Assembly: GCF_900114735.1 (NCBI RefSeq)
Contig: NZ_FOUA01000003.1
Span: 186,001-250,000 of the forward strand
Reading direction: 5' to 3'
DNA from: Halopseudomonas bauzanensis
Lineage (GTDB): Bacteria > Pseudomonadota > Gammaproteobacteria > Pseudomonadales > Pseudomonadaceae
Length of the DNA stretch: 64,000 bases
The position numbers and the translations under genes were made by a program. Positions 8,032 to 16,902 of the stretch are shown in pieces; positions within the stretch are counted from its first letter, which is position 1, and each line of letters begins with the position of its first letter. The notes under the pieces are model-generated. The model was not told the origin of the DNA, searched no databases, and saw nothing but the letters and a program-made list of their open reading frames with translations.

Positions 8032-8066
8032 AAAAAGCCAGGCTGCTTTTGACAGCAGCCTGGCTT
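8032..8066 (-). terminator. intrinsic terminator of the metallo-beta-lactamase gene
   Basis: A 13-bp inverted repeat (AAGCCAGGCTGCT pairing with AGCAGCCTGGCTT) lies 19 bases after the stop at 8085. On the minus strand it is followed by a run of six T. It separates this gene from mesX. Confidence 0.85.
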
Positions 8067-8084
8067 GATATCGCTATTACAATC

Positions 8085-8984
8085 TCAGAAGTTGAGCGTC
8101 GCGCCATCTTCCGGAATTTCAACGCGATCCGCGATACCCTTTTCCTGCACGTATGACTGCAGCTCTTCGCGGGTCAGAGCCATGTGGTTGATGGCGTCCA
8201 TGTGCGTGGCAACGATGGTGGCATCCGGCGCTGTCTTGGCCGCCCGCAGTACATCTTCCTTGCCCATGATGATCGAGCCATCAAAACCATTCATCATTGC
8301 ATAGCCTGCGTTGATCAGGACGATCTGCGGGGCGTAGTCTGCAAGCGCCATATCCACTTCATCGCGCCAGACGGTGTCACCTACCAGATACAGCGTGTCG
8401 TGGCCTGGCGACTGGAATACCACCCCCATGGCTTCACCGAGAGCAGTAGCAACTTCTGCGACAGCATACATTTCGTCAGTGCCGTGCTGGCCGCCAATCT
8501 GGCTCAGGGTCACGCCCTCGAACTCGGCTTTGGAAAGGACGCGAACGTTGGTAAAACCCTGTCCACGGATCATCAACGCATCAGCCAGGTTCTGCACAAA
8601 CAGCGGGATATCCTTCGGCAGCAACTGCTGGGCAGCATCGTCCCAATGATCAAGATGGGTATGGGTGATGATCACTGCGTCGACGTCTGCAATAACGTCC
8701 TTCTCGGACATGGGCAGGTCTACCAGCGGGTTGCGCAGGTTGCTGCGATAGGTGTTGTCGAAGCCGGGATAGGTGCCTTTTTTCGACAGCATGGGGTCGA
8801 TCAGGAAGGTGGTGTCGCCGTAGGTGATCTTCACCGTGGCATTGCGGATCTGCTGCAATTGCACAGCCTCGTTAGTAGCGGATGCGCTGGTAGCAGAAGT
8901 AGCAGGTTGTGCATGGGCAAATGTCGCAGCGATGCTCAGACTCAGGGCCACAGCGAGCGAGCTGGCAAGGGTTTTCATGGTCAT
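8085..8984 (-). CDS. exported metallo-beta-lactamase-fold hydrolase
   Basis: 299 residues with a Sec signal peptide (residues 1-25, cleavage after AHA) followed by an MBL-fold domain of the UlaG-like type. The zinc motif HTHLDHWD is clear and the downstream GDT and THMDAINH segments supply further ligands. The mature protein is probably periplasmic; the substrate is unknown. GGAG lies 8 bases before ATG 8984. It is divergent from the GlxA-type regulator, which suggests regulation by it. An intrinsic terminator ends the transcript at about 8032. Confidence 0.82.
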   Translation of the reverse strand: MTMKTLASSLAVALSLSIAATFAHAQPATSATSASATNEAVQLQQIRNATVKITYGDTTFLIDPMLSKKGTYPGFDNTYRSNLRNPLVDLPMSEKDVIADVDAVIITHTHLDHWDDAAQQLLPKDIPLFVQNLADALMIRGQGFTNVRVLSKAEFEGVTLSQIGGQHGTDEMYAVAEVATALGEAMGVVFQSPGHDTLYLVGDTVWRDEVDMALADYAPQIVLINAGYAMMNGFDGSIIMGKEDVLRAAKTAPDATIVATHMDAINHMALTREELQSYVQEKGIADRVEIPEDGATLNF

Positions 8985-9114
8985 GTGTTTCTCCAGGGAT
9001 AGCCAGTGAAGGTGCTGCCATTGTCGGCTCCCTCAGCAATCAAAAAAAGTGGCCTATATGACAATATTCGATATAAATGGGCCACCCCTGCAGCTGCCAT
9101 CCAAAATAGCCGCT

Positions 9115-9143
9115 TTGACCCGATACCCTATATAGGATAAATT
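9115..9143 (+). promoter_or_regulatory. promoter of the GlxA-like gene with palindrome in the spacer
   Basis: TTGACC (9115-9120), a 17-base spacer, and TAAATT (9138-9143) make a good sigma-70 promoter. The perfect palindrome CCTATATAGG (9127-9136) fills the spacer, and a related CCTATATGAC occurs at 9053-9062 on the side of the divergent gene. Both look like operator half-sites. Confidence 0.55.
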
Positions 9144-9192
9144 TGGGCAACCCGTTTTCCACCCGCTGCTACTTCGCTCGAGAGGTAATTCC

Positions 9193-10173
9193 ATGTCCGA
9201 CATCAGTGTAGTCGTACTGGCCTTTGACGGGGTCAGTCTATTCCACCTTTCCGTCCCCGGCATGGTCTTCGGTGCGGATGAAGGGATCGCTCCTGCTCGC
9301 TATGAGGTGCTGTATTGCACGCAGAATCCGGGCCGGATACGGAGTGATCAGGGTGTAATGATCGATGTGCCCCACGGTCTCGATGCCATGGCAAAGGCCG
9401 ATATCATCATCGTGCCGGCCTGGAGTGATCCCGGGGAGCTCACCTCTCCCGAGCTGACAGCAGCACTGCAACAGGCCCACGAGCAGGGCAAATTGATCGT
9501 GGGCCTGTGCCTGGGTGCCTTTGCGCTGGGCCATGCGGGCTTGCTGGATGGCCGCGAAGCTACTACTCACTGGGCCGCGCGCGAGATGTTTGCCAAGCGC
9601 TTCCCGCGCACCCTGTTCCGGCCCGACGTGCTCTATGTTGCCGACAGCAATATTGTTACCTCTGCCGGCACGGTCGCGGCCATCGATTGCTGTCTGCACC
9701 TGCTGCGCGAGCGCCATGGTTCCGAGGCGGCCAACCATGTCGCCCGGCTGCTGGTCACCCCGCCGCACCGGGCCGGCGGCCAGGCGCAATACATCGAGCG
9801 GCCGGTGCCACGCTGTGCCAACGATGACCGCCTGCCCGGCGTACTGGAGTGGGCACGGGCGAACCTGGCGCAACCGCTGTCACTCGACGCCCTCGCCGAG
9901 GTGGCAAAAATGAGCCGGCGCACCTTTACCCGGCGCTTCCGGGAGGCCACCGGTACTACCGTCACCAAATGGTTGAATGCTGAACGGGTGGCCAGAGCTC
10001 AGCAATTGCTGGAGACCACCGATCTGTCGATCGAGCGCATTACCTCGGCGGTGGGCTTCGGTACGCCGCTGGCGCTCCGTCAGCAGTTCGCGGCGCAGCT
10101 GGGCACGTCACCGTCCAGCTATCGGCGCACCTTCAACAATCAGGTAAACGCGACAGCATCATCAATGACCTGA
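9193..10173 (+). CDS. GlxA-family AraC-type regulator (DJ-1/PfpI plus HTH)
   Basis: 326-residue regulator with an N-terminal DJ-1/PfpI-like domain (residues about 5-170, including the nucleophile-elbow segment GLCLGAFALGHAG) and a C-terminal AraC/XylS DNA-binding domain (about 220-315, with LDALAEVAKMSRRTFTRRFREATG and a second helix-turn-helix ending at ITSAVGFGTPLALRQQF). Family members such as CdhR, ArgR and GbdR control amine and amino-acid catabolism. It is divergent from the MBL-fold gene and converges on spuI, so either could be a target. GAGAGG precedes the ATG. Confidence 0.85.
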   Translation: MSDISVVVLAFDGVSLFHLSVPGMVFGADEGIAPARYEVLYCTQNPGRIRSDQGVMIDVPHGLDAMAKADIIIVPAWSDPGELTSPELTAALQQAHEQGKLIVGLCLGAFALGHAGLLDGREATTHWAAREMFAKRFPRTLFRPDVLYVADSNIVTSAGTVAAIDCCLHLLRERHGSEAANHVARLLVTPPHRAGGQAQYIERPVPRCANDDRLPGVLEWARANLAQPLSLDALAEVAKMSRRTFTRRFREATGTTVTKWLNAERVARAQQLLETTDLSIERITSAVGFGTPLALRQQFAAQLGTSPSSYRRTFNNQVNATASSMT

Positions 10174-10193
10174 CTTCATCTCACGAACCAGCC

Positions 10194-10230
10194 GCCGAGC
10201 AGGCCGGCCGAAGATGGCGGCCTGCTCGGC
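10194..10230. terminator. shared hairpin between convergent genes
   Basis: 13-bp perfect stem (GCCGAGCAGGCCG / CGGCCTGCTCGGC) with an 11-base loop between the convergent regulator and spuI. There is no U-run on either strand, so termination is inferred from position. Confidence 0.5.
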
Positions 10231-10287
10231 CCTGGGGTAAACAACCGGCCCGATCTCAACCATGCCTGACTGGGTTACTGGCGCCCG

Positions 10288-11727
10288 CTATACGGTGTGC
10301 AAGTACCACATGTATTCCAGATCCGAGATGGTCTTCTCGAACTCCTCCAGCTCGCTTTCCTTGCACAGCACGAAGACGTCGAGATATTCCTCGCCGATGT
10401 ATTCCTTCATCACCTCGGAGCCTTCCAGCTCACGCAGGGCGTCGCGCAGGTTGGTCGGCAGCGATTGTTCGTGCTGTTCATAGGCATTGCCTTCGGTCAT
10501 TGCCGGCGGCTCGATGCGGTTACTGATACCGTGGTGGATGGCCGACAGCAGCGCCGCCATCAGCAGGTAAGGGTTGGCATCGGCGCCGCCGAGACGGTGT
10601 TCGATGCGCATGGCGTCCGGCTCGCCGCCCGGTACCCGGACCGCCACGGTGCGGTTGTCGATACCCCAGGTCGGGGCGCAGGGCACGAAGAAGCTCGGGC
10701 TGAAGCGGCGATAGGAATTGACGTTGGGGCACAGGAAGGCCATGTATTGCGGCAGGGTCTCCAGCAGGCCGCCAACGGCCCAGCGCAGATAATCGGACAA
10801 GTTGCCGTCGGCATCCGGGGCGAACAGGTTGCGTCCATCACGCTCCAGGCTGATATGCACGTGCATGCCGTTGCCTGCCTGGTCGTGGTAGGGCTTGGCC
10901 ATGAAGGTGGTATCCATCTCGTGGTCGTAGGCCACGCTCTTAATCACCCGTTTAAGCAGCACGCTGTAGTCACAGGCCTTGACTGGGCAATCGACGTGAT
11001 GGAGGTTGACTTCGAACTGGCCGGGAGCCGATTCGGCGACGATGGCGTCAGCGGGGATGCCCTGCTCGTGGGCAGCCTCGATGACGTCCTCGAGAAACTC
11101 CGCGTATTCGTCCAGGTCGTCCATGGAGTAGACCTGCACCGAATTGGGGCGTTTGCCGGAGATCGGCGAGCGCGGCGGCTGCGGCCGGCCGGTAATATTT
11201 TCCTGATCGATCAGGAAAAATTCCAGTTCGAAGGCCGAAACCGGTTTTACGCCCAGCTCAGTGAAGCGCTCCACCACTCGTTGCAACACGTACCGCGGGT
11301 CGGCGAAGAACGGCGTCTTGCGATCCAGCTCGTACATGGTCATCAGCAGTTGCCCGGTCGGGCGCTTCTGCCAGGGCTCGATGCAGAGGGTGCCGGGGAT
11401 CGGCAGGCAGATGCGGTCGGCATCGCCGATTTCCACACCGAGACCGGTTTCCTCGACGGTGGTGCCCTGGATGTTCAGGGCGAATACCGAGGCTGGCAAG
11501 GCAATACCGCGCTCGAAGGCCTTGACCAGGGCCGAGCGGTCGATCCGCTTGCCACGTACGATGCCGTTCATGTCGGCAATCAACAGATCGATGAAATGGA
11601 CTTCCGGATACGCCTCGAGAAAGGCTTCGGCTTCCTGCACCGAGGCCGGAACGATGTTCCCAGCGTCAAGGGCGATGACCTCGGCGGGCTCGGTACCGAC
11701 GCCCGTGACATCGGCTTGAAAGGACAT
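10288..11727 (-). CDS. spuI: gamma-glutamylpolyamine synthetase, glutamine synthetase family
   Basis: 479 residues from ATG 11727, preceded by AGGTGG; a GTG three codons upstream is possible. It belongs to the glutamine synthetase fold: N-terminal beta-grasp domain, then the catalytic barrel with the metal-ligand motif AFELEFFLID, the ATP/glutamate segment GNGMHVHIS, and NRTVAVRVPGG. Such enzymes ligate glutamate to putrescine or related amines at the expense of ATP, the first step of the gamma-glutamylation pathway. It is divergent from spuABC..., as PA0296 is in P. aeruginosa. Confidence 0.88.
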   Translation of the reverse strand: MSFQADVTGVGTEPAEVIALDAGNIVPASVQEAEAFLEAYPEVHFIDLLIADMNGIVRGKRIDRSALVKAFERGIALPASVFALNIQGTTVEETGLGVEIGDADRICLPIPGTLCIEPWQKRPTGQLLMTMYELDRKTPFFADPRYVLQRVVERFTELGVKPVSAFELEFFLIDQENITGRPQPPRSPISGKRPNSVQVYSMDDLDEYAEFLEDVIEAAHEQGIPADAIVAESAPGQFEVNLHHVDCPVKACDYSVLLKRVIKSVAYDHEMDTTFMAKPYHDQAGNGMHVHISLERDGRNLFAPDADGNLSDYLRWAVGGLLETLPQYMAFLCPNVNSYRRFSPSFFVPCAPTWGIDNRTVAVRVPGGEPDAMRIEHRLGGADANPYLLMAALLSAIHHGISNRIEPPAMTEGNAYEQHEQSLPTNLRDALRELEGSEVMKEYIGEEYLDVFVLCKESELEEFEKTISDLEYMWYLHTV

Positions 11728-11736
11728 GATGGCCAC

Positions 11737-11995
11737 CTGTTATTTGTAAAATATATCAACCATGACTCTTGAGTTGAGAGTAAATCCGAAAGGCTCCAGT
11801 GAGTCAATAGAACCCCGACCGCCCCGAAATGAGGCATGGCTGCACCCTTTACGATCCATATCGGAGACCTGCGGGCCGACTTTTGTCCGCGCTTGTCAGC
11901 AGAACATCATCATTTTGTGGTTAGTATTTTTTGTTGCTATTGTATGAAAAATTGAACAACAACCCTTCAGAGTCGTGAGCCGCACAGGCGTTATC
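11737..11995. promoter_or_regulatory. divergent spuI/spuA control region
   Basis: 259 bases. For spuA: TTGTGG, a 17-base spacer and TATTGT form a plausible promoter ending near 11940. AACAACAA at 11955-11962 lies in the inferred leader and matches the Hfq/Crc catabolite-repression motif AAnAAnAA. Near spuI, an imperfect inverted repeat (ACTCT / AGAGT, 11764-11780) adjoins an AT-rich promoter-like stretch. Confidence 0.5.
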
Positions 11996-12766
11996 ATGTC
12001 CGCTAACCGCAAGCCATTGATCGGCATATCCTGCTGCACCACCCACTTCGGCCCGCACCCCTTTCATATGGCCGGCGAGAAATACATTCGTGCGGCGCTG
12101 GACGCTGCCGGTGGCCTGCCCCTGCTGATTCCAGCCCTGGGCGATGAGCTATTGATCGACCAGTTGCTCGATACCTTCGATGGCCTGCTGTTCACCGGCT
12201 CGCCCTCGAATGTCGAGCCCCATCGCTATGCCGGCCCGGACAGCGCTCCGGGTACCCAGCATGACCCGCAACGCGATGCCACCACCCTGCCGCTGATCCG
12301 CCTGGCAGTCGAGCGCGATATTCCGGTGCTGGGGTTGTGCCGGGGTTTCCAGGAAATGAACGTGGTCTTCGGTGGCAGTCTGCACCAGCGCCTGCATGAG
12401 GTGCCCGGTTTTATTGAACACCGGGAAGATACCGAGCAGCCAGTCGATGTGCAGTATGGTCCCGCCCACGAGGTGCGCATCGAACCGGGAGGTTTGCTCG
12501 ACCGCATTGCTGGCTGCAGCTCGGCACAGGTCAATTCCCTGCATACCCAGGGTGTGGACCGTCTGGCCCCCGGCCTGCAGCCTGAAGCAACGGCGCCCGA
12601 CGGACTTATCGAGGCTTTTTCCGTTACCGCAGCCACCACTTTTGCCCTCGGCGTACAGTGGCATCCAGAATGGAAGGTAATGGAAAACCCGTTCTATATA
12701 CGTATATTCAAGGCGTTTGGCGACGCCTGCCGGGCCCGAGCCGCCCGGCCCAAGAGGACTGTATGA
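11996..12766 (+). CDS. spuA: gamma-glutamyl-polyamine/GABA hydrolase, class I amidotransferase-like
   Basis: 256 residues from ATG 11996; a GTG at 11975 is an alternative start. It is a peptidase C26/PuuD-type hydrolase: the nucleophile cysteine lies in VLGLCRGFQEMNV and the catalytic His/Glu in LGVQWHPEWKV, with the LFTGSPSNVEP oxyanion region upstream. It removes the gamma-glutamyl group from gamma-glutamyl-GABA, releasing GABA and glutamate. It opens the spu operon and overlaps spuB by four bases (ATGA). Confidence 0.88.
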   Translation: MSANRKPLIGISCCTTHFGPHPFHMAGEKYIRAALDAAGGLPLLIPALGDELLIDQLLDTFDGLLFTGSPSNVEPHRYAGPDSAPGTQHDPQRDATTLPLIRLAVERDIPVLGLCRGFQEMNVVFGGSLHQRLHEVPGFIEHREDTEQPVDVQYGPAHEVRIEPGGLLDRIAGCSSAQVNSLHTQGVDRLAPGLQPEATAPDGLIEAFSVTAATTFALGVQWHPEWKVMENPFYIRIFKAFGDACRARAARPKRTV

Positions 12767-14109
12767 ACAAGATTGAAGCTTTTCTCAGGGAACACAGAAT
12801 CACCGAGGTCGAATGCATGGTCAGCGACCTCACCGGCATCGCCCGGGGCAAGATCGCGCCGACTGCCAAGTTCATGTCGGAAAAGGGCATGCGCCTGCCC
12901 GAGAGCATTCTGCTGCAGTCGGTCACCGGCGATTACGTGGAAGACGATGTCTACTACGATCTGCTCGACCCGGCGGATATCGACATGATCTGCAAGCCGG
13001 ATGACGAAGGCATCTATCTGGTGCCCTGGGCCATCGAGCCCACCGCGCAAATCATTCATGACGTTTACGACAAGCACGGCGAGCCGATCGAGATGTCGCC
13101 GCGCAACATGTTGAAGAAGATCCTGCGGTTGTATGCCGACAAGGGTTGGAAACCGCTGGTGGCGCCGGAGATGGAGTTCTATCTGACCAAGCGCAACGAG
13201 GACCCGGACCTGCCGTTGCAGCCACCGGTCGGTCGCTCCGGGCGCCAGGAGACCGGTCGTCAGTCGTTCTCGATCGACGCCGCCAACGAATTCGACCCGC
13301 TGTTCGAGGATATGTATGACTGGTGCGAGGCCCAGGGCCTGGATCTGGATACGCTGATCCACGAGGAAGGCACCGCGCAGATGGAAATCAACTTCCGACA
13401 TGGCGACCCGCTGCACCTGGCCGACCAGGTGCTGGTGTTCAAGCGCACCATGCGCGAGGCGGCGTTGAAACACGATGTGACTGCCACCTTCATGGCCAAG
13501 CCCATCACCAACGAGCCCGGCAGCGCCATGCACCTGCACCAGAGCATCATCGATGCGAAAACCGGCGAGAATATCTTCGCCAATGCCGATGGCAGCATGA
13601 GTCAGCTGTTCCTGCATTACATCGGTGGCATGCAGCGCTACATTCCCGAAGTGCTGCCGCTGTTCGCGCCGAACGTCAACTCGTTCCGCCGCTTCCTGCC
13701 GGACACCTCGGCTCCGGTCAACGTCGAATGGGGCGTGGAGAATCGTACCGCGGGCCTGCGCGTGCCCGACTCCACACCGCAGAACATGCGTCTGGAAAAC
13801 CGCCTGCCGGGGGCCGATGCCAATCCCTATATCGCCATCGCTGCCAGCCTGTTGTGCGGCTATCTGGGCATGGTCAACCACATCGAGCCGACCGCACCGG
13901 TGCAGGGCCGGGCCTATGAGCGTCGCAACCTGCGCCTGCCCTTCTCCCTGGAATCGGCACTGGAGCGCATGGAGCAGTGCACCGATGTGCAGTCCATCCT
14001 CGGCGAAAAATTCTGCCGCGGTTATATCGCGGTCAAACGGGTGGAGAACGAAAACTACAAACGCGTCATCAGCTCGTGGGAACGGGAGTTTCTCTTGCTG
14101 AGCGTATAG
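12763..14109 (+). CDS. spuB: gamma-glutamylpolyamine synthetase
   Basis: 448 residues from ATG 12763, which overlaps the spuA stop; the frame is open further upstream only inside spuA. It has the glutamine synthetase family fold with the metal-ligand motif APEMEFYLTK, GSAMHLHQS and the NRTAGLRVPDSTPQNMR active-site stretch. It ligates glutamate to a polyamine amino group. Two paralogues (spuB, spuI) in one locus is normal for Pseudomonas, where GS-like paralogues handle different amines. It is followed at 51 bases by spuC. Confidence 0.88.
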   Translation: MNKIEAFLREHRITEVECMVSDLTGIARGKIAPTAKFMSEKGMRLPESILLQSVTGDYVEDDVYYDLLDPADIDMICKPDDEGIYLVPWAIEPTAQIIHDVYDKHGEPIEMSPRNMLKKILRLYADKGWKPLVAPEMEFYLTKRNEDPDLPLQPPVGRSGRQETGRQSFSIDAANEFDPLFEDMYDWCEAQGLDLDTLIHEEGTAQMEINFRHGDPLHLADQVLVFKRTMREAALKHDVTATFMAKPITNEPGSAMHLHQSIIDAKTGENIFANADGSMSQLFLHYIGGMQRYIPEVLPLFAPNVNSFRRFLPDTSAPVNVEWGVENRTAGLRVPDSTPQNMRLENRLPGADANPYIAIAASLLCGYLGMVNHIEPTAPVQGRAYERRNLRLPFSLESALERMEQCTDVQSILGEKFCRGYIAVKRVENENYKRVISSWEREFLLLSV

Positions 14110-14160
14110 CGACCGGCGGCGCGCTCCCCGGTCAGGCAGTGGATCACAGGAGTACCGGCA

Positions 14161-15531
14161 ATGACGACAGCAGGCAAACTGACTACCGCTGAACTGCGCG
14201 CACTGGATGCAGCCCACCATCTGCATCCCTTCAGCGATCACAAGGACCTGGGCGTCCGCGGCACACGCATCATCGAGCGGGCCTCGGGCGTCTATCTCTG
14301 GGACAGCGATGGCAATCGCCTGCTCGATGGCATGGCCGGCCTCTGGTGCGTCAACATCGGCTATGGCCGCACCGAGCTGGCCGACGCCGCCTATCGGCAG
14401 ATGTGTGAGCTGCCCTACTACAACAGCTTTTTCCAATGTACCCATCCGCCAGCGGTGCAACTGGCCAGCGCCATTGCCGAGCAGGCGCCGGCGCACATGA
14501 ATCACGTGTTCTTCACTGGCTCGGGCTCCGAAGCCAACGACACCGTGGTGCGCATGGTAAGACGTTACTGGGATCTGCAGGGCCAGCCAGAGCGCAAGAC
14601 CATCATTGGCCGCATCAATGGCTATCACGGCTCCACGGTGGCCGGCGCCAGCTTGGGCGGCATGGCACCAATGCACGAACAGGGCGACTTACCCATCCCC
14701 GGCATAGTGCATATCGCCCAGCCGTACTGGTACGGCGAAGGCGGCGACATGCACGAGGACGAGTTCGGCCTGTGGGCAGCCCGGCAACTCGAAGAGAAAA
14801 TTCTCCAGGTCGGTACCGACAAGGTGGCCGCCTTCATTGCCGAGCCCATCCAGGGCGCTGGCGGGGTCATCGTGCCGCCCGCCACCTACTGGCCGGAGAT
14901 CAAGCGCATCGTCGAGCAGTACGGCATCCTGCTGGTGGTCGATGAGGTGATCTGCGGCTTCGGTCGCACCGGCGAGTGGTTCGGCAGCCAGTACTATGAC
15001 CTGCAGCCTGACCTGATGCCAATCGCCAAGGGGATGACCTCCGGCTACCTGCCCATGGGCGGGGTGATCGTCGGTGACCGGGTCGCTTCCAGCCTGATCG
15101 CCGACGGCGGCGAGTTCTTCCATGGCTATACCTATTCCGGCCACCCGGTGGCAGCGGCGGTGGGCCTGGAGAACCTGCGAATCCTGCGCGATGAACAGAT
15201 CGTCGACTATGCTCGTAACGAGGCAGCGCCCTACCTGCAGCGCAAGATTGCCGCGCTGGCCGAGCATCCGCTGGTCGGCCAGGTGCGCGGTGTCGGCATG
15301 CTCGGCGCCTTCGAACTGGTCAGCGACAAGGCCAGCCGGGAACGCTTTCCCGGCAAGGGTGCCGCCGGCAGCCTGTGCCGGGATCTGTGCATCAGCAATG
15401 GCCTGGTAATGCGGGCAGTGGGTGACAGCATGATCATGTCGCCACCGCTGGTGATTCAACCGGAGGAGATTGACGAGCTGTTCGAGAAGGCCTGGCGCAG
15501 CCTGAACATGGTTGCGGAGCAGCTGAGCTAG
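14161..15531 (+). CDS. spuC: polyamine:pyruvate aminotransferase
   Basis: 456-residue class III PLP aminotransferase. The cofactor region FTGSGSEANDTVVRMVRRYW, the VDEVICGFGRTG metal/PLP segment and the Schiff-base lysine in MPIAKGMTSGYLPMGG are all present. SpuC transaminates putrescine or gamma-glutamyl-putrescine with pyruvate as acceptor, making the aldehyde that leads to GABA. CACAGGAG lies just before ATG 14161. Downstream, 227 bases separate it from the transporter genes. Confidence 0.9.
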   Translation: MTTAGKLTTAELRALDAAHHLHPFSDHKDLGVRGTRIIERASGVYLWDSDGNRLLDGMAGLWCVNIGYGRTELADAAYRQMCELPYYNSFFQCTHPPAVQLASAIAEQAPAHMNHVFFTGSGSEANDTVVRMVRRYWDLQGQPERKTIIGRINGYHGSTVAGASLGGMAPMHEQGDLPIPGIVHIAQPYWYGEGGDMHEDEFGLWAARQLEEKILQVGTDKVAAFIAEPIQGAGGVIVPPATYWPEIKRIVEQYGILLVVDEVICGFGRTGEWFGSQYYDLQPDLMPIAKGMTSGYLPMGGVIVGDRVASSLIADGGEFFHGYTYSGHPVAAAVGLENLRILRDEQIVDYARNEAAPYLQRKIAALAEHPLVGQVRGVGMLGAFELVSDKASRERFPGKGAAGSLCRDLCISNGLVMRAVGDSMIMSPPLVIQPEEIDELFEKAWRSLNMVAEQLS

Positions 15532-15758
15532 GGGTGTAAACGGCAAAAACTGGCACAATGCCGCGCGGGGTCTATCCGCCTGCCGCGCGCTTGCATACAC
15601 TAGCCACGCCGACGGCAACGTCGGGCAGAAAAGACATGGAATAGCCGCCCAGAACCGCTCCGGGCGGTGACAGATCAACCGCTAACGGCTGGCGTTACCG
15701 GCCAAACCAGAAGCAGCAGGCCGCCTCGACATGGGCAGCGTCTGCAACAGGAGAAGAC
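15532..15758. other. spuC-spuD gap
   Basis: 227 bases without a gene. A GC-rich hairpin lies at about 15641-15671 (CCGCCC / GGGCGG arms). I see no confident promoter, so the transporter genes may be read through from spuA or have their own start site here. Confidence 0.35.
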
Positions 15759-16856
15759 ATGAAACTTACAATGCGCAAGACATTGCTGGCCATGGCCGTT
15801 ACCGGGTTGTTCACCAGCGCAGCGTATGCCAACGGCGAGTTGAAGATCTACAACTGGTCCGACTACATCGCCGAGGACACCATCGCCAACTTCGAGAAGG
15901 AAACTGGCATCAAGGTGACCTATGACGTATACGACTCCAACGAGGTGCTGGATGCCAAGCTGCTCACTGGCCGCTCCGGCTTCGATATAGTCGTGCCGTC
16001 CAATCATTTCCTGACCAAGCAGATCGAGGCAGGTGTATACCAGCCGCTGGACCACAGCAAACTGCCGAACATGAAAAACCTCAACCCGGCGCTGATGGAC
16101 CAGATGGACAGCATCGACCCGGGCAGCCAGTACTCGATTCCCTATATGTGGGGCACCAACGGTATCGGCTACAACATCGACAAGGTCCAGGCCATCCTCG
16201 GTGAGGACGCCCCGCTCGACACCTGGGACCTGGTCTTCAATCCGGAGGTTGCCGCCAAACTGGCCAGTTGCGGCATTTCCATGCTCGACTCCGGTGACGA
16301 CATGCTGACCTCCACCCTGCAATACCTGGGTCTGGACCCCAACAGCAATGATGCTGACGACCTGAAAAAGGCCGAAGAGCTGCTGATGAGCGTGCGTGGG
16401 CATGTGACCTACTTCCACTCCTCACGCTATATCTCGGACCTGGCCAATGGCGAGACCTGCGTTGCTGTCGGCTTTTCCGGGGATGTATTCCAGGCCGCAG
16501 CCCGGGCCGAGGAAGCGGATAACGGAGTGAATATCGGCTACAGCATTCCCAAGGAAGGTACCCAGCTGTGGTTCGACATGATGGCCATCCCCAAAGGTGC
16601 GCCGAATGCCGACAACGCGCATACCTTCATCAACTATATCCTGCGCCCGGAAGTAGTCGCGCCGATTACCGACTATGTGGCCTATGCCAACCCCAACCTG
16701 GCGGCCAATGAATTCGTTGACCCGGACGTGCTGAACGACCCGGCGATCTATCCCACCGAGGAAGTCATGGCCAAATTGTTTGTGGCCAAACCGCGCCCGC
16801 TGTCATCTCAACGGATCATTACCCGCGCCTGGAACCGGATCAAGTCAGGGCGTTGA
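15759..16856 (+). CDS. spuD: periplasmic polyamine-binding protein of ABC importer
   Basis: 365 residues with a signal peptide (about residues 1-25, cleavage after AYA) and a mature protein of the PotF/SpuD/SpuE family beginning ELKIYNWSDYIAEDTI. The ligand-pocket aromatic/acidic segment LWFDMMAIPKGA is conserved. It captures putrescine and/or spermidine for the SpuFGH permease. P. aeruginosa has two adjacent binding proteins, SpuD for putrescine and SpuE for spermidine; only one is present here, and the specificity cannot be decided by eye. AGGAGAAG precedes the ATG. Confidence 0.88.
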   Translation: MKLTMRKTLLAMAVTGLFTSAAYANGELKIYNWSDYIAEDTIANFEKETGIKVTYDVYDSNEVLDAKLLTGRSGFDIVVPSNHFLTKQIEAGVYQPLDHSKLPNMKNLNPALMDQMDSIDPGSQYSIPYMWGTNGIGYNIDKVQAILGEDAPLDTWDLVFNPEVAAKLASCGISMLDSGDDMLTSTLQYLGLDPNSNDADDLKKAEELLMSVRGHVTYFHSSRYISDLANGETCVAVGFSGDVFQAAARAEEADNGVNIGYSIPKEGTQLWFDMMAIPKGAPNADNAHTFINYILRPEVVAPITDYVAYANPNLAANEFVDPDVLNDPAIYPTEEVMAKLFVAKPRPLSSQRIITRAWNRIKSGR

Positions 16857-16864
16857 ACCTTCCC

Positions 16865-16884
16865 GGGGCCGCTGTTGCGGCCCC
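16865..16884 (+). other. intercistronic hairpin after spuD
   Basis: 8-bp stem GGGGCCGC / GCGGCCCC with a 4-base loop, 9 bases after the spuD stop. Such hairpins after binding-protein genes often protect the upstream message, giving more binding protein than permease. Confidence 0.6.
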
Positions 16885-16902
16885 AACTGACAGGAGAGCT
16901 AT

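Noticed and set aside
12694-14676. A 660-codon minus-strand frame across spuB and spuC
   Set aside because: It spans the antisense of two well-supported enzymes and has no recognisable motif; GC-rich codons create such frames.
15550-15570. Possible sigma-54 promoter (CTGGCACAATGCCGC) before spuD
   Set aside because: The GG-to-GC spacing is nine bases instead of ten and the TTGC box is not matched.
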